From: Pseudomonas fluorescens
GTDB lineage: Bacteria; Pseudomonadota; Gammaproteobacteria; Pseudomonadales; Pseudomonadaceae
DNA length: 64,000 bases
Direction: 5' to 3'
Assembly (NCBI RefSeq): GCF_001902145.1
Contig: NZ_MRST01000025.1
Span: forward strand, 558,001 to 622,000
Shown: positions 8,178 to 16,455 of the stretch, one piece after another
Layout of the letters: the number at the start of each line of letters is the position of its first letter
How positions within the stretch are numbered: the first letter of the stretch is position 1
Position numbers and translations under genes: made by a program
Notes under the pieces: generated by a model
Told to the model about the DNA's origin: nothing
The model's database searches: none
What the model saw: the letters and a program-made list of their open reading frames with translations, nothing else

Positions 8178-9146
8178 TTAAGCCAAAGGCACGCGACGGG
8201 TAGTCAGCGCGATACGACCAATAAAGAAACTCAAGGCCGCACCCAACAGCAGCATGGCCAAGGTGCTCCAGGCCGCGCGGGACAGTTGCTTGGCAGCGAC
8301 TTCACCGGCTTCACGGGCTTTCTGTTCAGCCTGTTTTTTCAGCTCATCGACCTTTTGCATGGCTTGCTGATAAGCCTGGGCATAGTTGTCGACAATCTGG
8401 GTGGCTTCTTCTTTGCTCTTGCCAGTGCGGGCCGCGACGATGTTGACCAGCGCCTCTTTATCCGCTGCGTTCAGGGCTGGCTCGCCGGACGCTTTCACAC
8501 GTTCGAACCATTGCTTGAGCTCATCACCGGCCTGGGCAGGATTGGTCGCTGCATCGGTGGCCGATTGTTTGCCATCGGCTGCGGCCTGGTCGGTTTTTTG
8601 CTCGACATTCGCCGGATTCAATTCAGGCTTGCCGCTTTGCTTGAGCAAGGTATCCAGTTGGCCTTGCAGGCTGTTCCAGTCCAGTTCGATACCCTGCTCG
8701 TTCAACTGCTGCTTGATGCTATTGCCGATCCCCGGCGCGGCGGCAGCAATGCCACTGCCCGCGGCGGACAGACCTTTACCCACCACGTTGCCGGCAGTAC
8801 CGACCACGCTGGAAGCCAGGCCCGCCAGCAGCCAAGTGGTGAGCAAGGTGGTCAGGGTCCAGGTCAGCACCCCATGCAGGCCGCCGCGATCCGGCGCCGT
8901 GCGACCGGCGACGAATGCGCCCAACGCGATGGCAACCAGTGTCGATACAAACAGCCAGATGCCTGCACCCGTGCCAAAACCACTCAATGGGTTGCCCGCT
9001 TCCATCGGGTCAACGGCACTGGCGCCAATGGCGGTACCCAACACACTCAACACCAGGTAGGTGACCAGTGCGATTGCACTACCGGCCAATACCGAGCTCC
9101 ACGACACACGAAACAGCGATCGATTGGTTTCATAGACAGTGGTCAT
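8178..9146 (-). CDS. Membrane protein with coiled-coil region, function unknown
   Basis: The 322-residue protein has three hydrophobic segments in the first 120 residues (for example VLAGSAIALVTYLVLSVLGT and GIWLFVSTLVAIALGAFVAG). A long polar helical part rich in Gln, Glu, Ala and Lys follows (residues about 140 to 285), then a last membrane helix (STLAMLLLGAALSFFIGRIA). The topology suggests a large soluble segment between membrane anchors. I do not recognise an enzymatic motif. The gene is divergent from the PAS-LuxR regulator, with a 23-bp palindrome between them, so it is a candidate target of that regulator. Confidence 0.8.
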   Translation of the reverse strand: MTTVYETNRSLFRVSWSSVLAGSAIALVTYLVLSVLGTAIGASAVDPMEAGNPLSGFGTGAGIWLFVSTLVAIALGAFVAGRTAPDRGGLHGVLTWTLTTLLTTWLLAGLASSVVGTAGNVVGKGLSAAGSGIAAAAPGIGNSIKQQLNEQGIELDWNSLQGQLDTLLKQSGKPELNPANVEQKTDQAAADGKQSATDAATNPAQAGDELKQWFERVKASGEPALNAADKEALVNIVAARTGKSKEEATQIVDNYAQAYQQAMQKVDELKKQAEQKAREAGEVAAKQLSRAAWSTLAMLLLGAALSFFIGRIALTTRRVPLA

Positions 9147-9233
9147 ACAAAGGTCCTTTTCAAATTGAGGAGCAAGGCAATGCGCCTTGATGGGTGTGAG
9201 TGTGGCGAAACGACATACGTTCAGTCATGGGCC

Positions 9234-9259
9234 ATATGCACCAGGCGCCCTGGTGCATT
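9234..9259. promoter_or_regulatory. Palindromic operator upstream of the PAS-LuxR gene
   Basis: A perfect inverted repeat with 10-bp arms ATGCACCAGG and CCTGGTGCAT around a CGC centre lies between the divergent genes at 9146 and 9349. On the minus strand it aligns closely with the repeat at 10857..10883, which points to one regulator binding both sites. Confidence 0.65.
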
Positions 9260-9348
9260 CGTACTGCTACCTGGGCAACAACTCTGCACTATCCTGAAGC
9301 CAGGGTGTCGTAACCCAATGTGCCTTGCCCTGTCCTCTCGGAGACGTT

Positions 9349-10848
9349 ATGACCCAGGATGTTCTCGCCAAAGAAACCAACCGCCGCCAACTGCAAACCA
9401 TCATCTCCGGGCTGTCCGACGGTGTGATTCTGGCCGAGGTCGACCAGACCATTCTCTGGGCCAATGAAGCGGCGTTGACCATGCATGGGGTCAGCGAGGT
9501 CAAGGAACTGGGCGCCAATACCGAGGCGTATGCCAAGCGCTTTGCGCTGCGCTATCGCAACAATCATCCCTTATCGCTGGACAGCTACCCCCTCAGCCGC
9601 GTGGCCGCCGGAGAAGAGTTCAGCGATGTGGTGGTGGAAGTCACTCCCGCCGCCGACGACGAACACCGCAGTTGGGTGCATCGCCTGCGCAGCCTGGTGC
9701 TGACGGACGCACAGGGTGAACCTGAGTTGCTGGTACTGATCCTCAGCGACGCCACCGAATGGGCCAGCGCCGAGCAACGCTTTGAGAAAACCTTCAACGC
9801 CAACCCGGCGCCCGCGGTGATCTGTCGTCTTAGCGACCTGCGCTACATCAAGGTCAACCAGGGTTTTTTGGAGATGACCGGCTACAACCGCGACCAGGTC
9901 ATCGGCAAATCCGTGTATGAACTGGATGTGCTGGAACAGGCCGAGCGCAAGGACCTGGCGATCCAGCGCCTGGGCGAAGGCGCGACCATCCCGCAAATGC
10001 AGGCCGAACTGAGACTGCCAGAAGGTGGCAGCAAACTGGTGATCGTCGCCGGCCAACCGTTGGACATGAACGAGGAAGACTGCATGCTGTTTTCCTTCAC
10101 CGACCTGGAGCCACGGCGCAAAGCCGAGATCGCCCTGCGCCAGAGCGAAGAGCGCTTCGCCAAATCCTTCCGCCTGACGCCCGTGCCGACCCTGGTATGC
10201 AGTGCCGACAACCGCCAGGTGGTGGACATCAACGAAGCCTTCATGAGCATCACCGGCTATATCAGCGAGGAACTGATCGGCAAATCCATCGAAGAAATCA
10301 ACTTCATCGACAGCCCCCAGGCCGGCGCGCAGTTGTTCGCCACCCTGGAAAAAGCCGGCAACCTTGAAGGCCAGGACCTCAAGGTGCGCAAGAAAGGCAA
10401 CGAGGTGATCGACTGCGTGGTGTCCGCCGACACCGTGATTATCCAGGACATACCCTGCTACCTGCTGGTGCTGATGAACATCACCGAGCGCAAACGCTCG
10501 GAGCTGGAACTGGTGGCGGCCATCGAGGAAGTCATGCAGGACGCGTCCTGGTTCAGCCAGACCCTGATCGAGAAGCTGGCCAACGCCAAGAGCGTCAACA
10601 GCCCCAACCTGCCGAATGTTTCCTTCACCGACCTCACCGCCCGCGAGCGCGATGTATTGGGCCTGATCTGCGAGGGCCTGGCGGACAAAGAGATCGCCTC
10701 GCGCCTGAAACTGGCGCCCAACACCGTGCGTAACCATGTGGCCACGGTGTATTCGAAGTTGGGAGTGCACAGCCGCAGTGCGGCCATCGTCTGGGCCCGT
10801 GAACGCGGGCTGTTTGCCGGTGATCTGCGTCTGAAAAACAAGCCCTGA
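9349..10848 (+). CDS. PAS-domain sensor/transcriptional regulator with LuxR-type HTH
   Basis: This 499-residue cytoplasmic protein combines three PAS folds (about residues 15-115, 135-250 and 265-385, the latter two with VIGKSVYEL and LIGKSIEEI) with a C-terminal LuxR/NarL-type HTH. The HTH reads FTDLTARERDVLGLICEGL, DKEIASRLKLAPNTVRNHVA and VYSKLGVHSR. There is no receiver or kinase domain, so it probably senses a ligand or redox state directly and binds DNA. The ATG at 9349 follows GGAG. Related palindromes lie upstream (9234..9259) and just after the stop (10857..10883), suggesting self-control and control of both neighbours. Confidence 0.92.
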   Translation: MTQDVLAKETNRRQLQTIISGLSDGVILAEVDQTILWANEAALTMHGVSEVKELGANTEAYAKRFALRYRNNHPLSLDSYPLSRVAAGEEFSDVVVEVTPAADDEHRSWVHRLRSLVLTDAQGEPELLVLILSDATEWASAEQRFEKTFNANPAPAVICRLSDLRYIKVNQGFLEMTGYNRDQVIGKSVYELDVLEQAERKDLAIQRLGEGATIPQMQAELRLPEGGSKLVIVAGQPLDMNEEDCMLFSFTDLEPRRKAEIALRQSEERFAKSFRLTPVPTLVCSADNRQVVDINEAFMSITGYISEELIGKSIEEINFIDSPQAGAQLFATLEKAGNLEGQDLKVRKKGNEVIDCVVSADTVIIQDIPCYLLVLMNITERKRSELELVAAIEEVMQDASWFSQTLIEKLANAKSVNSPNLPNVSFTDLTARERDVLGLICEGLADKEIASRLKLAPNTVRNHVATVYSKLGVHSRSAAIVWARERGLFAGDLRLKNKP

Positions 10849-10856
10849 CCCATACA

Positions 10857-10883
10857 AATGCACTAGTGCGACTAGTGCGAATT
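10857..10883. promoter_or_regulatory. Second copy of the palindrome, upstream of the DUF1652 gene
   Basis: GCACTAG and CTAGTGC arms surround TGCGA, flanked by AAT on the left and AATT on the right. Reading AATGCAC, then AG, GCG, CT and GTGC in step, it matches the reverse complement of 9234..9259 at most positions. It lies about 70 bp before the DUF1652 start. Confidence 0.6.
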
Positions 10884-10951
10884 CGCCTTATTGCGCGAGG
10901 GTGCAAGCAATAACCTTCAAGGGATCGTATCTATGCCTTGAAGGAACCCGC

Positions 10952-11224
10952 ATGTTTACCCTCTCTCAACTGCGCAACTGCATCGAAGAAGGCCTGTCAC
11001 CGCTGACGTGCGAATTCACCCTGTGCCGGGATGCGTCCTTGACCCTCAAGGTCTACGACGCCGAGACCGGCCGCGTCGACCTGGTGGTCACCGGCATCAG
11101 CACCAACCGCCTGCAGACCCCACAGGAAGTGGAGAAAATGGTGGATGAGTTGCGCTACGAACTGCAAAGCAACAACGTCGGCAAGCTCACGCTGGATGAT
11201 TTGCCTTTATCGCCGCTCCCATGA
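10952..11224 (+). CDS. DUF1652 family protein
   Basis: This 90-residue protein matches my memory of the Pseudomonas DUF1652 family: an N-terminal LSQLRNCIEEGLSPLTCEF, a central SLTLKVYDAETGRVDLVVTG, and an ending ISTNRLQTPQEVEKMVDELR. The function is unknown; it is soluble with no signal peptide. AAGGA lies close before the ATG at 10952. It is downstream of the PAS-LuxR gene behind a palindrome related to the one before that gene. Its last 38 bases overlap the convergent MFS gene. Confidence 0.85.
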   Translation: MFTLSQLRNCIEEGLSPLTCEFTLCRDASLTLKVYDAETGRVDLVVTGISTNRLQTPQEVEKMVDELRYELQSNNVGKLTLDDLPLSPLP

Positions 11225-12380
11225 AATAAAACACCCCGCCGGCAACGATAAACGCCCCCAGCATGTAGAACATGTAATGGGCCGGCAGGCTGGCCAACAC
11301 TAGCCCACACAGCACCGGCCCCAGCGCGGCGCCGAGATTGGACAGGTTCTGCGCCCCGTAATACATGCCCCGCAGGTGGTCCGGGGCAATTCGGTCGATA
11401 AACATGTATTCGGCCGGGAACACGATGATTTCCCCGACGGTGAACACCGCCATCGCCAGCACCCAGCCCACCACGCTGGTGGACAGCCCGAAGCCGATCA
11501 ACCCCAGCATGAACATGCTCAAGCCAGCGATCAGCCACTGGCTCAGGTAACGGTGCGAGATGCGCCGGCCAATCAAGTACTGCAAGGCAATCACTAGCAC
11601 GGCGTTGGTGGTCAGCACCGCGCTGATCACCGTGTAGGTGTATTCGGCGGTCGTGGTGGTCACCAAGTACTGCGACAGGTAGGCCGTGAACTGGCCGAAC
11701 ACCACCGCGCTGAGCAAACCGCCGAGGGTGAAGCACACCAGGCGACGGTCCTGCAGCAAAACGCGGGCGACGGCAAGGAACGGCACCGGCTTTTGCGTGG
11801 TGTCCACAGTGGCCAAGTTACGGTCACCCCAGCGCCCATACAGCAGAAAAAACCCCAGCCCTAACAGCGCCGACAGAATAAACGGCAGGCTGATATCCAG
11901 CTTGGCCGCCATCGCGCCAAAGAACGGCCCTACGGCATAGCCGATATTGGTAAGGGTGTACTTGATGGAAAACACTTCGCTGCGCGCGTGTTCGGGCAAC
12001 AGGCTGGCGAAGCCGGCTTTCACCGCAATATCAATGACGGCGTAGGCCAGGTTGATCAGGATCAGGCAGCCATAGAACGCCCAGATATTGTGCGCCAGCA
12101 CCGTGCCGATAAACCCCAGCACAAACACCAGGCTCAAGCCGAGCAACAGGCGATAGCTATTGATGCGGTCGACCAGGAAACCGCCGTAGACACTGAGTAG
12201 CGAACCGACGATCAGCGAACTGCCGATCACCAGGCCGACCTGGGTAATGTCCAAGGAGAAATGGCTAGTGAGGTAGATCACGAGATAAGGAAAGGTGATG
12301 GCCTTGGCCAGCGTCAGCAGCAACGTGGCGCACAGCAACAGGTTCACAGTGCGGGGGTAGGTTCTTATGGTGGCAAGCAT
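11187..12380 (-). CDS. MFS transporter (drug/efflux type)
   Basis: The 397-residue protein has about 12 membrane helices and the MFS loop signature FLVDRINSYRLLLGLSL after helix 2, resembling MdtH-like multidrug exporters. It would export small molecules by proton exchange; the substrate is unknown. I take the start at MLATIRTYPRTVNLLL (12380, AGCAGG just before) rather than the ATG at 12413, which lies inside an inverted repeat. The end overlaps the convergent DUF1652 gene by 38 bp. Confidence 0.87.
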   Translation of the reverse strand: MLATIRTYPRTVNLLLCATLLLTLAKAITFPYLVIYLTSHFSLDITQVGLVIGSSLIVGSLLSVYGGFLVDRINSYRLLLGLSLVFVLGFIGTVLAHNIWAFYGCLILINLAYAVIDIAVKAGFASLLPEHARSEVFSIKYTLTNIGYAVGPFFGAMAAKLDISLPFILSALLGLGFFLLYGRWGDRNLATVDTTQKPVPFLAVARVLLQDRRLVCFTLGGLLSAVVFGQFTAYLSQYLVTTTTAEYTYTVISAVLTTNAVLVIALQYLIGRRISHRYLSQWLIAGLSMFMLGLIGFGLSTSVVGWVLAMAVFTVGEIIVFPAEYMFIDRIAPDHLRGMYYGAQNLSNLGAALGPVLCGLVLASLPAHYMFYMLGAFIVAGGVFYFMGAAIKANHPA

Positions 12381-12397
12381 CCTGCTCTCGTTCTTCA

Positions 12398-12429
12398 AAG
12401 GTAACGCGACCATTGCGGTCGGTTACCTT
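12398..12429. promoter_or_regulatory. Near-perfect inverted repeat upstream of the MFS gene
   Basis: AAGGTAACGCGACC and GGTCGGTTACCTT flank ATTGC, with one base missing on the right arm. It begins 18 bp upstream of the MFS start and 40 bp after the RcnB-like stop. It may be an operator for the exporter or a terminator for the RcnB-like gene, although no long T-run follows. Confidence 0.4.
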
Positions 12430-12468
12430 AACGCAAGAACCATGAAACGAGCAGGTGCCCCGGCGGGA

Positions 12469-12777
12469 TTATTTCTTGACCGGCGTAATTTCGAGGATGG
12501 TGCCGTTGGTGGTCTTGAGCAGGACGTACTTGTCGCCTACGCGCGCCCATTGGCTCTCATCTTCGGGCTGTTTGAGGCCGCGCTTTTTCCAATCGCTGAT
12601 GGCCGATTCCTTGCGCATCAGGATATCCGGCGCGCGGTCGCCTTCTTTCAAGTCACGGGCGTTGATGTTTGAAGGTTGCACGGTTTCCTGAGGGGTATCG
12701 CCGGCCTGCACGGCAGCGCTGGCAGTGGAAAAGCTGGCAGCAACCAGCAGGCAAGCGGCTATGGTTTTCGACTTCAT
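12469..12777 (-). CDS. RcnB family periplasmic protein
   Basis: This 102-residue secreted protein has a signal peptide (MKSKTIAACLLVAASFSTAS, cut probably after SAAVQA). The RcnB-type end follows: WKKRGLKQPEDESQWARVGDK and YVLLKTTNGTILEI. RcnB in E. coli takes part in Ni/Co homeostasis in the periplasm, but many RcnB-domain proteins have no known role. No metal exporter gene adjoins it. The gene lies upstream of the MFS gene on the same strand, separated by an inverted repeat. Confidence 0.82.
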   Translation of the reverse strand: MKSKTIAACLLVAASFSTASAAVQAGDTPQETVQPSNINARDLKEGDRAPDILMRKESAISDWKKRGLKQPEDESQWARVGDKYVLLKTTNGTILEITPVKK

Positions 12778-12864
12778 GGGTGCTCCTTCAATTAATGGTG
12801 CGTACCCAGGTTCCGACCGCGGCGGCGCGCAATCATTCAGCTTGCTAAGTTTTTCCTCTGTGGG

Positions 12865-13212
12865 TCACTGAGTGGGAGTACCTTGATGAAAGACCATGCG
12901 CCACTGCCCTGCCTCTTCACGCCACACGGAACTGCGCAAGGAATCCCCTACACCCTCTCGATGACCGCGATAGGTCACCAGCGCCACGCCGTCGCTCAGC
13001 ATTTTCACGCCAAACCCGGACATGCTTCGCGCTGAAAACACCTCATCCTCCAACCCGGTAATCACCTCGGCCTTGCTGCCCCATACAGTCCCGCTGGCAC
13101 CAAATTCAACGAAATCATCGGCCAACAATTGTCCCAGCCGATCCGCATCCGAGCGCGTCGTACAACCCTGCAGCTCCTGTTCCAGGGAGAATAAATACGC
13201 GTGAAGTTCCAT
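12865..13212 (-). CDS. DUF4440/NTF2-like protein
   Basis: The 115-residue protein has the SnoaL/NTF2-like pattern of DUF4440: LFSLEQELQGCTTRSDADRL, LLADDFVEFGASGTVWGSK and SSVWREEAGQWRMVFHQGTP. Such folds bind small molecules or act as minor enzymes; no specific role can be given. The ATG at 13212 follows GGAGG by eight bases, which decides against upstream starts. It is divergent from the XRE-cupin regulator, with only 61 bp between the starts. That gap holds repeated CATGAAATT half-sites, so the regulator probably controls it. Confidence 0.8.
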   Translation of the reverse strand: MELHAYLFSLEQELQGCTTRSDADRLGQLLADDFVEFGASGTVWGSKAEVITGLEDEVFSARSMSGFGVKMLSDGVALVTYRGHREGVGDSLRSSVWREEAGQWRMVFHQGTPTQ

Positions 13213-13224
13213 CCCGATTGCCTC

Positions 13225-13276
13225 CATGAAATTAATCCTGTAATTTTTCATGAAATTATTCGAATTAAATTTCATG
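13225..13276. promoter_or_regulatory. Three CATGAAATT half-sites between divergent genes
   Basis: CATGAAATT occurs at 13225..13233 and 13249..13257 and inverted as AATTTCATG at 13268..13276. The second and third form a palindrome with 9-bp arms and a 10-bp spacer that ends on the start codon of the XRE-cupin gene. This looks like an autoregulatory operator. Confidence 0.6.
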
Positions 13277-13831
13277 AACCAGCAACAAGAACTTGCCACC
13301 CTCGCGACCCTGATCCACGACTTGCGCAAGCACAAGAAACTCACCCTGGCGCAATTGGCGCAAAAAATCGAGCGCTCGGTGGGCTTTCTGTCTCAAGTGG
13401 AACGTGGGTTGTCGCAACCCACCGTAGCCGACCTGACCGCCATCAGCCACGCCCTCGACGTGCCCACCACCTATTTCTACAGCCTGCCCAAACCCAAGGC
13501 GGTGGACTGGGTCACCCGCCCCAACGAGCGGCGCACGGTGTATTACGCCAATGGCATCACCGACATCCTGGTGTCGCCGAGCATGAACGGCGCGTTCTCG
13601 ATGCTCGACAGCCTGTTGGCCCCCGGTGCCAACAGCGGCAAGCAAAGCATGAGCGACCGCGCCGAACAGGCCGGTTTTGTGCTGGAGGGCGAGCTGACGC
13701 TGTGGGTGGAAGGTGAGCCCGATGCAGTCACCCTCTACGAAGGCGACAGTTTCCACCTCGCCAGTTTCGCTCACTGCCGCTACGCCAACCTGACCGACCT
13801 GCCCGCCCGCGTCTTGTGGGTTTACAACTAG
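13274..13831 (+). CDS. XRE-family regulator with cupin domain (PuuR-like)
   Basis: This 185-residue regulator has an N-terminal helix-turn-helix (KKLTLAQLAQKIERSVGFLS, QVERGLSQPTVADLTAISHA) and a C-terminal cupin sensor (VLEGELTLWVEGEPDAVTLY, GDSFHLASFAHCRY). PuuR and its relatives repress polyamine or amino-acid use genes. No ribosome-binding site is visible before the ATG at 13274 or the in-frame ATG at 13250, so translation may be leaderless or start at either. It lies 11 bp before the glutamine-synthetase-like gene and most likely controls it. Confidence 0.88.
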   Translation: MNQQQELATLATLIHDLRKHKKLTLAQLAQKIERSVGFLSQVERGLSQPTVADLTAISHALDVPTTYFYSLPKPKAVDWVTRPNERRTVYYANGITDILVSPSMNGAFSMLDSLLAPGANSGKQSMSDRAEQAGFVLEGELTLWVEGEPDAVTLYEGDSFHLASFAHCRYANLTDLPARVLWVYN

Positions 13832-13842
13832 GAGCTGCACCC

Positions 13843-15189
13843 GTGAAAAGCCATTCCTCCACGTTGCTGGCCGAAGTACGGAGCTTTCGCCAGAACCACC
13901 CCGACGTGCGCTATGTCGACCTGATCGCCCTGGATATCCCCGGGCATTTCTACGGCAAGCGCTACCCAGTGGAGATGCTTGAAAAAGTCGCCGCTGGCAG
14001 CCCGCTGAAGCTGCCGCAGAATGCGGTATTGCTGGGGGCCCAGGGGGGGCTGTTCAAGATTGGCGACTACTGCTTCAACGATGGCGACCCGGACGCCAAT
14101 CGCCGATTGGTGCCCGGCACGCTCAAACCGGTGAACTGGGAGTCGCAGCCATTGGGGCAAATGCTCATCACCTCGGACGGCACCGAGGCACCGATCGAGT
14201 TCGAGCCCCGCGAAGTCCTGGCCAAGGTACTTGAACGCCTGCAACACAAAGGCATTCACCCGGTGGTGGCGTTTGAGCTGGAGTTCTACCTGTTCGATAA
14301 ACAGCTGGAAAACGGCCTGCCGCAATTTGCCCGCGACCCGCTCAGTGGGGATGCCGACGACCAGCCCAACCTGCATATCGAACGGCTGTCGCGTTTTAGC
14401 AACGTGCTCGACGACATGGCGCAAACCGCCAAGGACCAAGGCATCGACATCACGGTGATCACCGCCGAGATCGGCCCCGGCCAGTTCGAGATCAACTTCG
14501 GCCACTGCGATGACGGCCTGCGCGCCGCCGACTGGGCTGCCCTGTTCTGCCGCAGCACCCGTGGCGTCGCGCTCAAGCATGGTTATCGCGCCAGCTTCAT
14601 GGCCAAGCCCTACCTGCAGTTTCCCGGCAGCGGCATGCACGTGCATGTCAGCCTTTACGATGCAGCGGGCAATAACCTGCTCGCGACCCATCAGCAGCAG
14701 CCATTACGCCACGCCGTAGCCGGTTGCCTGGAATTGCTGCCCCACTGCATGCCGATCTTCTCGCCCAACCACAACGCCTTCCGCCGCCTGGGCGGCACGG
14801 TCAACGCTGCGACGCGTGCAAGCTGGGGCTTTGAAGACCGCGATGCCTGTGTGCGCATCCCCGAGTCCGACCCGCGCAACCTGCGGATCGAGCATCGCCT
14901 GGCCAGCGCCGATGCCAACCCTTACCTGGTGCTGGCGGCAATCCTGGTGGGCCTGGAGCACGGGCTTGAGGCCAAGCGCGAACCCATCGCGCCATTGAAC
15001 GAAGACCGCAACAGCGGCACCGATTTCCCGGTGGAAATGCTCGACGCCGTGCGTGCCATGCAGCAGCAACCAATACTGCGCGACAAGCTGGGCGCGGAAT
15101 TTGTCGAGGTGTATTGCGAGAACAAACGCCAGGATCACCTGGCTTTCCAGCAAGAGATTCACGCGCGCGAATATCGCTGGTTTCTCTGA
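13843..15189 (+). CDS. Glutamine synthetase family protein (PuuA-like gamma-glutamyl ligase)
   Basis: This 448-residue protein belongs to the glutamine-synthetase fold of gamma-glutamylpolyamine synthetases. It has an N-terminal YVDLIALDIPGHFYGKRYP, the catalytic VVAFELEFYLFD and EIGPGQFEINFGH, the PGSGMHVHVSL loop, and FRRLGGTVNAATRASWGFED with RIEHRLASADANPYL. It would join glutamate to an amine using ATP. The start is the GTG at 13843, eight bases after AGGAG; the upstream ATG at 13816 lies inside the regulator gene. It sits in an operon with the XRE-cupin regulator and the AlkD-like gene. The amine is not known. Confidence 0.88.
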   Translation: MKSHSSTLLAEVRSFRQNHPDVRYVDLIALDIPGHFYGKRYPVEMLEKVAAGSPLKLPQNAVLLGAQGGLFKIGDYCFNDGDPDANRRLVPGTLKPVNWESQPLGQMLITSDGTEAPIEFEPREVLAKVLERLQHKGIHPVVAFELEFYLFDKQLENGLPQFARDPLSGDADDQPNLHIERLSRFSNVLDDMAQTAKDQGIDITVITAEIGPGQFEINFGHCDDGLRAADWAALFCRSTRGVALKHGYRASFMAKPYLQFPGSGMHVHVSLYDAAGNNLLATHQQQPLRHAVAGCLELLPHCMPIFSPNHNAFRRLGGTVNAATRASWGFEDRDACVRIPESDPRNLRIEHRLASADANPYLVLAAILVGLEHGLEAKREPIAPLNEDRNSGTDFPVEMLDAVRAMQQQPILRDKLGAEFVEVYCENKRQDHLAFQQEIHAREYRWFL

Positions 15190-15208
15190 CCTAACCAAGG
15201 AAGCACAG

Positions 15209-16309
15209 ATGAGCGACCAAGCCGCCCCGGCCCTCAAGGAAATCTTCAACATCGAACGCCTGCAACACATCGCCAGCGAGATGACGGTGGTGTACCCGGC
15301 GTTCGACGCCAAGGGTTTTCTCCGGCACGCTTGCATCGGGCTGGCCGAGTTATCGGTGATGCAACGCATGGCCCGGGTCAGCGAAAGCCTGCACGCAGTG
15401 ATCCCGCTGGATTACGCGCAAACCCTCAAGCTGCTTTACGCTCTGGCACCGCGCATCAACAGCGGCTTTGTCAGCCTGTTCCTGGCGCATTACGTGGCGA
15501 GTTATGGCCTGGGTGATTTCAAACGGTCAATGGCCGCGCTGAAGTTTTTCACCACCTTTGGTTCGGCCGAGTTCGCCATTCGCCACTTCTTGCTGCACGA
15601 CTTCGAGCGCACCTTGGCCGTGATGCAGCAATGGTCGCTGGATGGCAACGAACACGTACGCCGCCTGGCCAGTGAAGGCTCACGCCCTCGCCTGCCCTGG
15701 TCGTTTCGCCTCGCCAACGTGCAGGCCAACCCGGAGTTATGCGCGTCAATCCTGGATACCCTCAAGGCCGACAGCAGCCTCTATGTGCGCAAGTCGGTGG
15801 CCAACCACCTCAATGACATCACCAAGGACCACCCCGACTGGGTGCTCAACGTGATCGAAGGCTGGAACCTGGACAACGCCCACACCGCCTGGATCGCTCG
15901 CCATGCGTTGCGCAGCTTGATCAAGCAAGGCAACATCCGCGCGCTGACGATCATGGGTGCCGGAGCCAAGGCTGAGGTGACGATCAATCGACTGAGCGTC
16001 ACCCCCGCCGTGATCCGATTGGGCGAGCGGATCAATCTGTCATTCAACCTGGAGTCCACCGCCACCCACGCGCAAAAACTGGTGGTGGACTACGCCATCG
16101 ACTACGTAAAAAGCGCTGGCCACAGCGCAGCCAAAGTGTTCAAGCTCAAGGCTTTTACCTTGGGCGCCGGCGAACGGCAGACCATCAACCGCGAGCAGCA
16201 CATCCGCGAATTGACCACGCGCAAGCACTACCCCGGCACGCATCGGGTACATGTATTGATCAACGGCGAACGCCTGGCCAGCGCAGAATTCGAACTGCTC
16301 AAGTCTTGA
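15209..16309 (+). CDS. AlkD-like HEAT-repeat DNA alkylation repair protein
   Basis: The 366-residue protein shows the alpha-helical HEAT-repeat pattern of the DNA alkylation repair family: RLPWSFRLANVQANPELCAS, DSSLYVRKSVANHLNDITKD and NLDNAHTAWIARHALRSLIK. An extra beta-rich domain follows (residues about 265-366). AlkD enzymes release alkylated bases; the long C-terminal extension separates this protein from short AlkD enzymes, and the substrate may differ. AAGGA precedes the ATG at 15209, 19 bp after the ligase gene, so it belongs to the same operon. Confidence 0.83.
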   Translation: MSDQAAPALKEIFNIERLQHIASEMTVVYPAFDAKGFLRHACIGLAELSVMQRMARVSESLHAVIPLDYAQTLKLLYALAPRINSGFVSLFLAHYVASYGLGDFKRSMAALKFFTTFGSAEFAIRHFLLHDFERTLAVMQQWSLDGNEHVRRLASEGSRPRLPWSFRLANVQANPELCASILDTLKADSSLYVRKSVANHLNDITKDHPDWVLNVIEGWNLDNAHTAWIARHALRSLIKQGNIRALTIMGAGAKAEVTINRLSVTPAVIRLGERINLSFNLESTATHAQKLVVDYAIDYVKSAGHSAAKVFKLKAFTLGAGERQTINREQHIRELTTRKHYPGTHRVHVLINGERLASAEFELLKS

Positions 16310-16318
16310 TCCAGACCA

Positions 16319-16346
16319 CTGAAAGGCTCTAGCACGGGCCTTTCAG
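16319..16346. terminator. Stem-loop after the AlkD-like gene
   Basis: CTGAAAGGC and GCCTTTCAG form a perfect 9-bp stem with a 10-base loop just after the stop codon at 16309. No T-run follows, so it is a weak terminator at most. Confidence 0.45.
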
Positions 16347-16455
16347 CCCGATTAATTGTCGAACAATCCTGGTCTTTGCCGTTGAGATCCATTATCATCC
16401 GGCGCCTTCTCGCTACCCGCCGGGTAGCTGTTTCAATGTGTCACCCGAGGCGCCC

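Noticed and set aside
9571..10863. A 430-residue frame opposite the PAS-LuxR gene
   Set aside because: It is antisense to a gene with recognisable PAS and HTH motifs; composition is of the shadow type.
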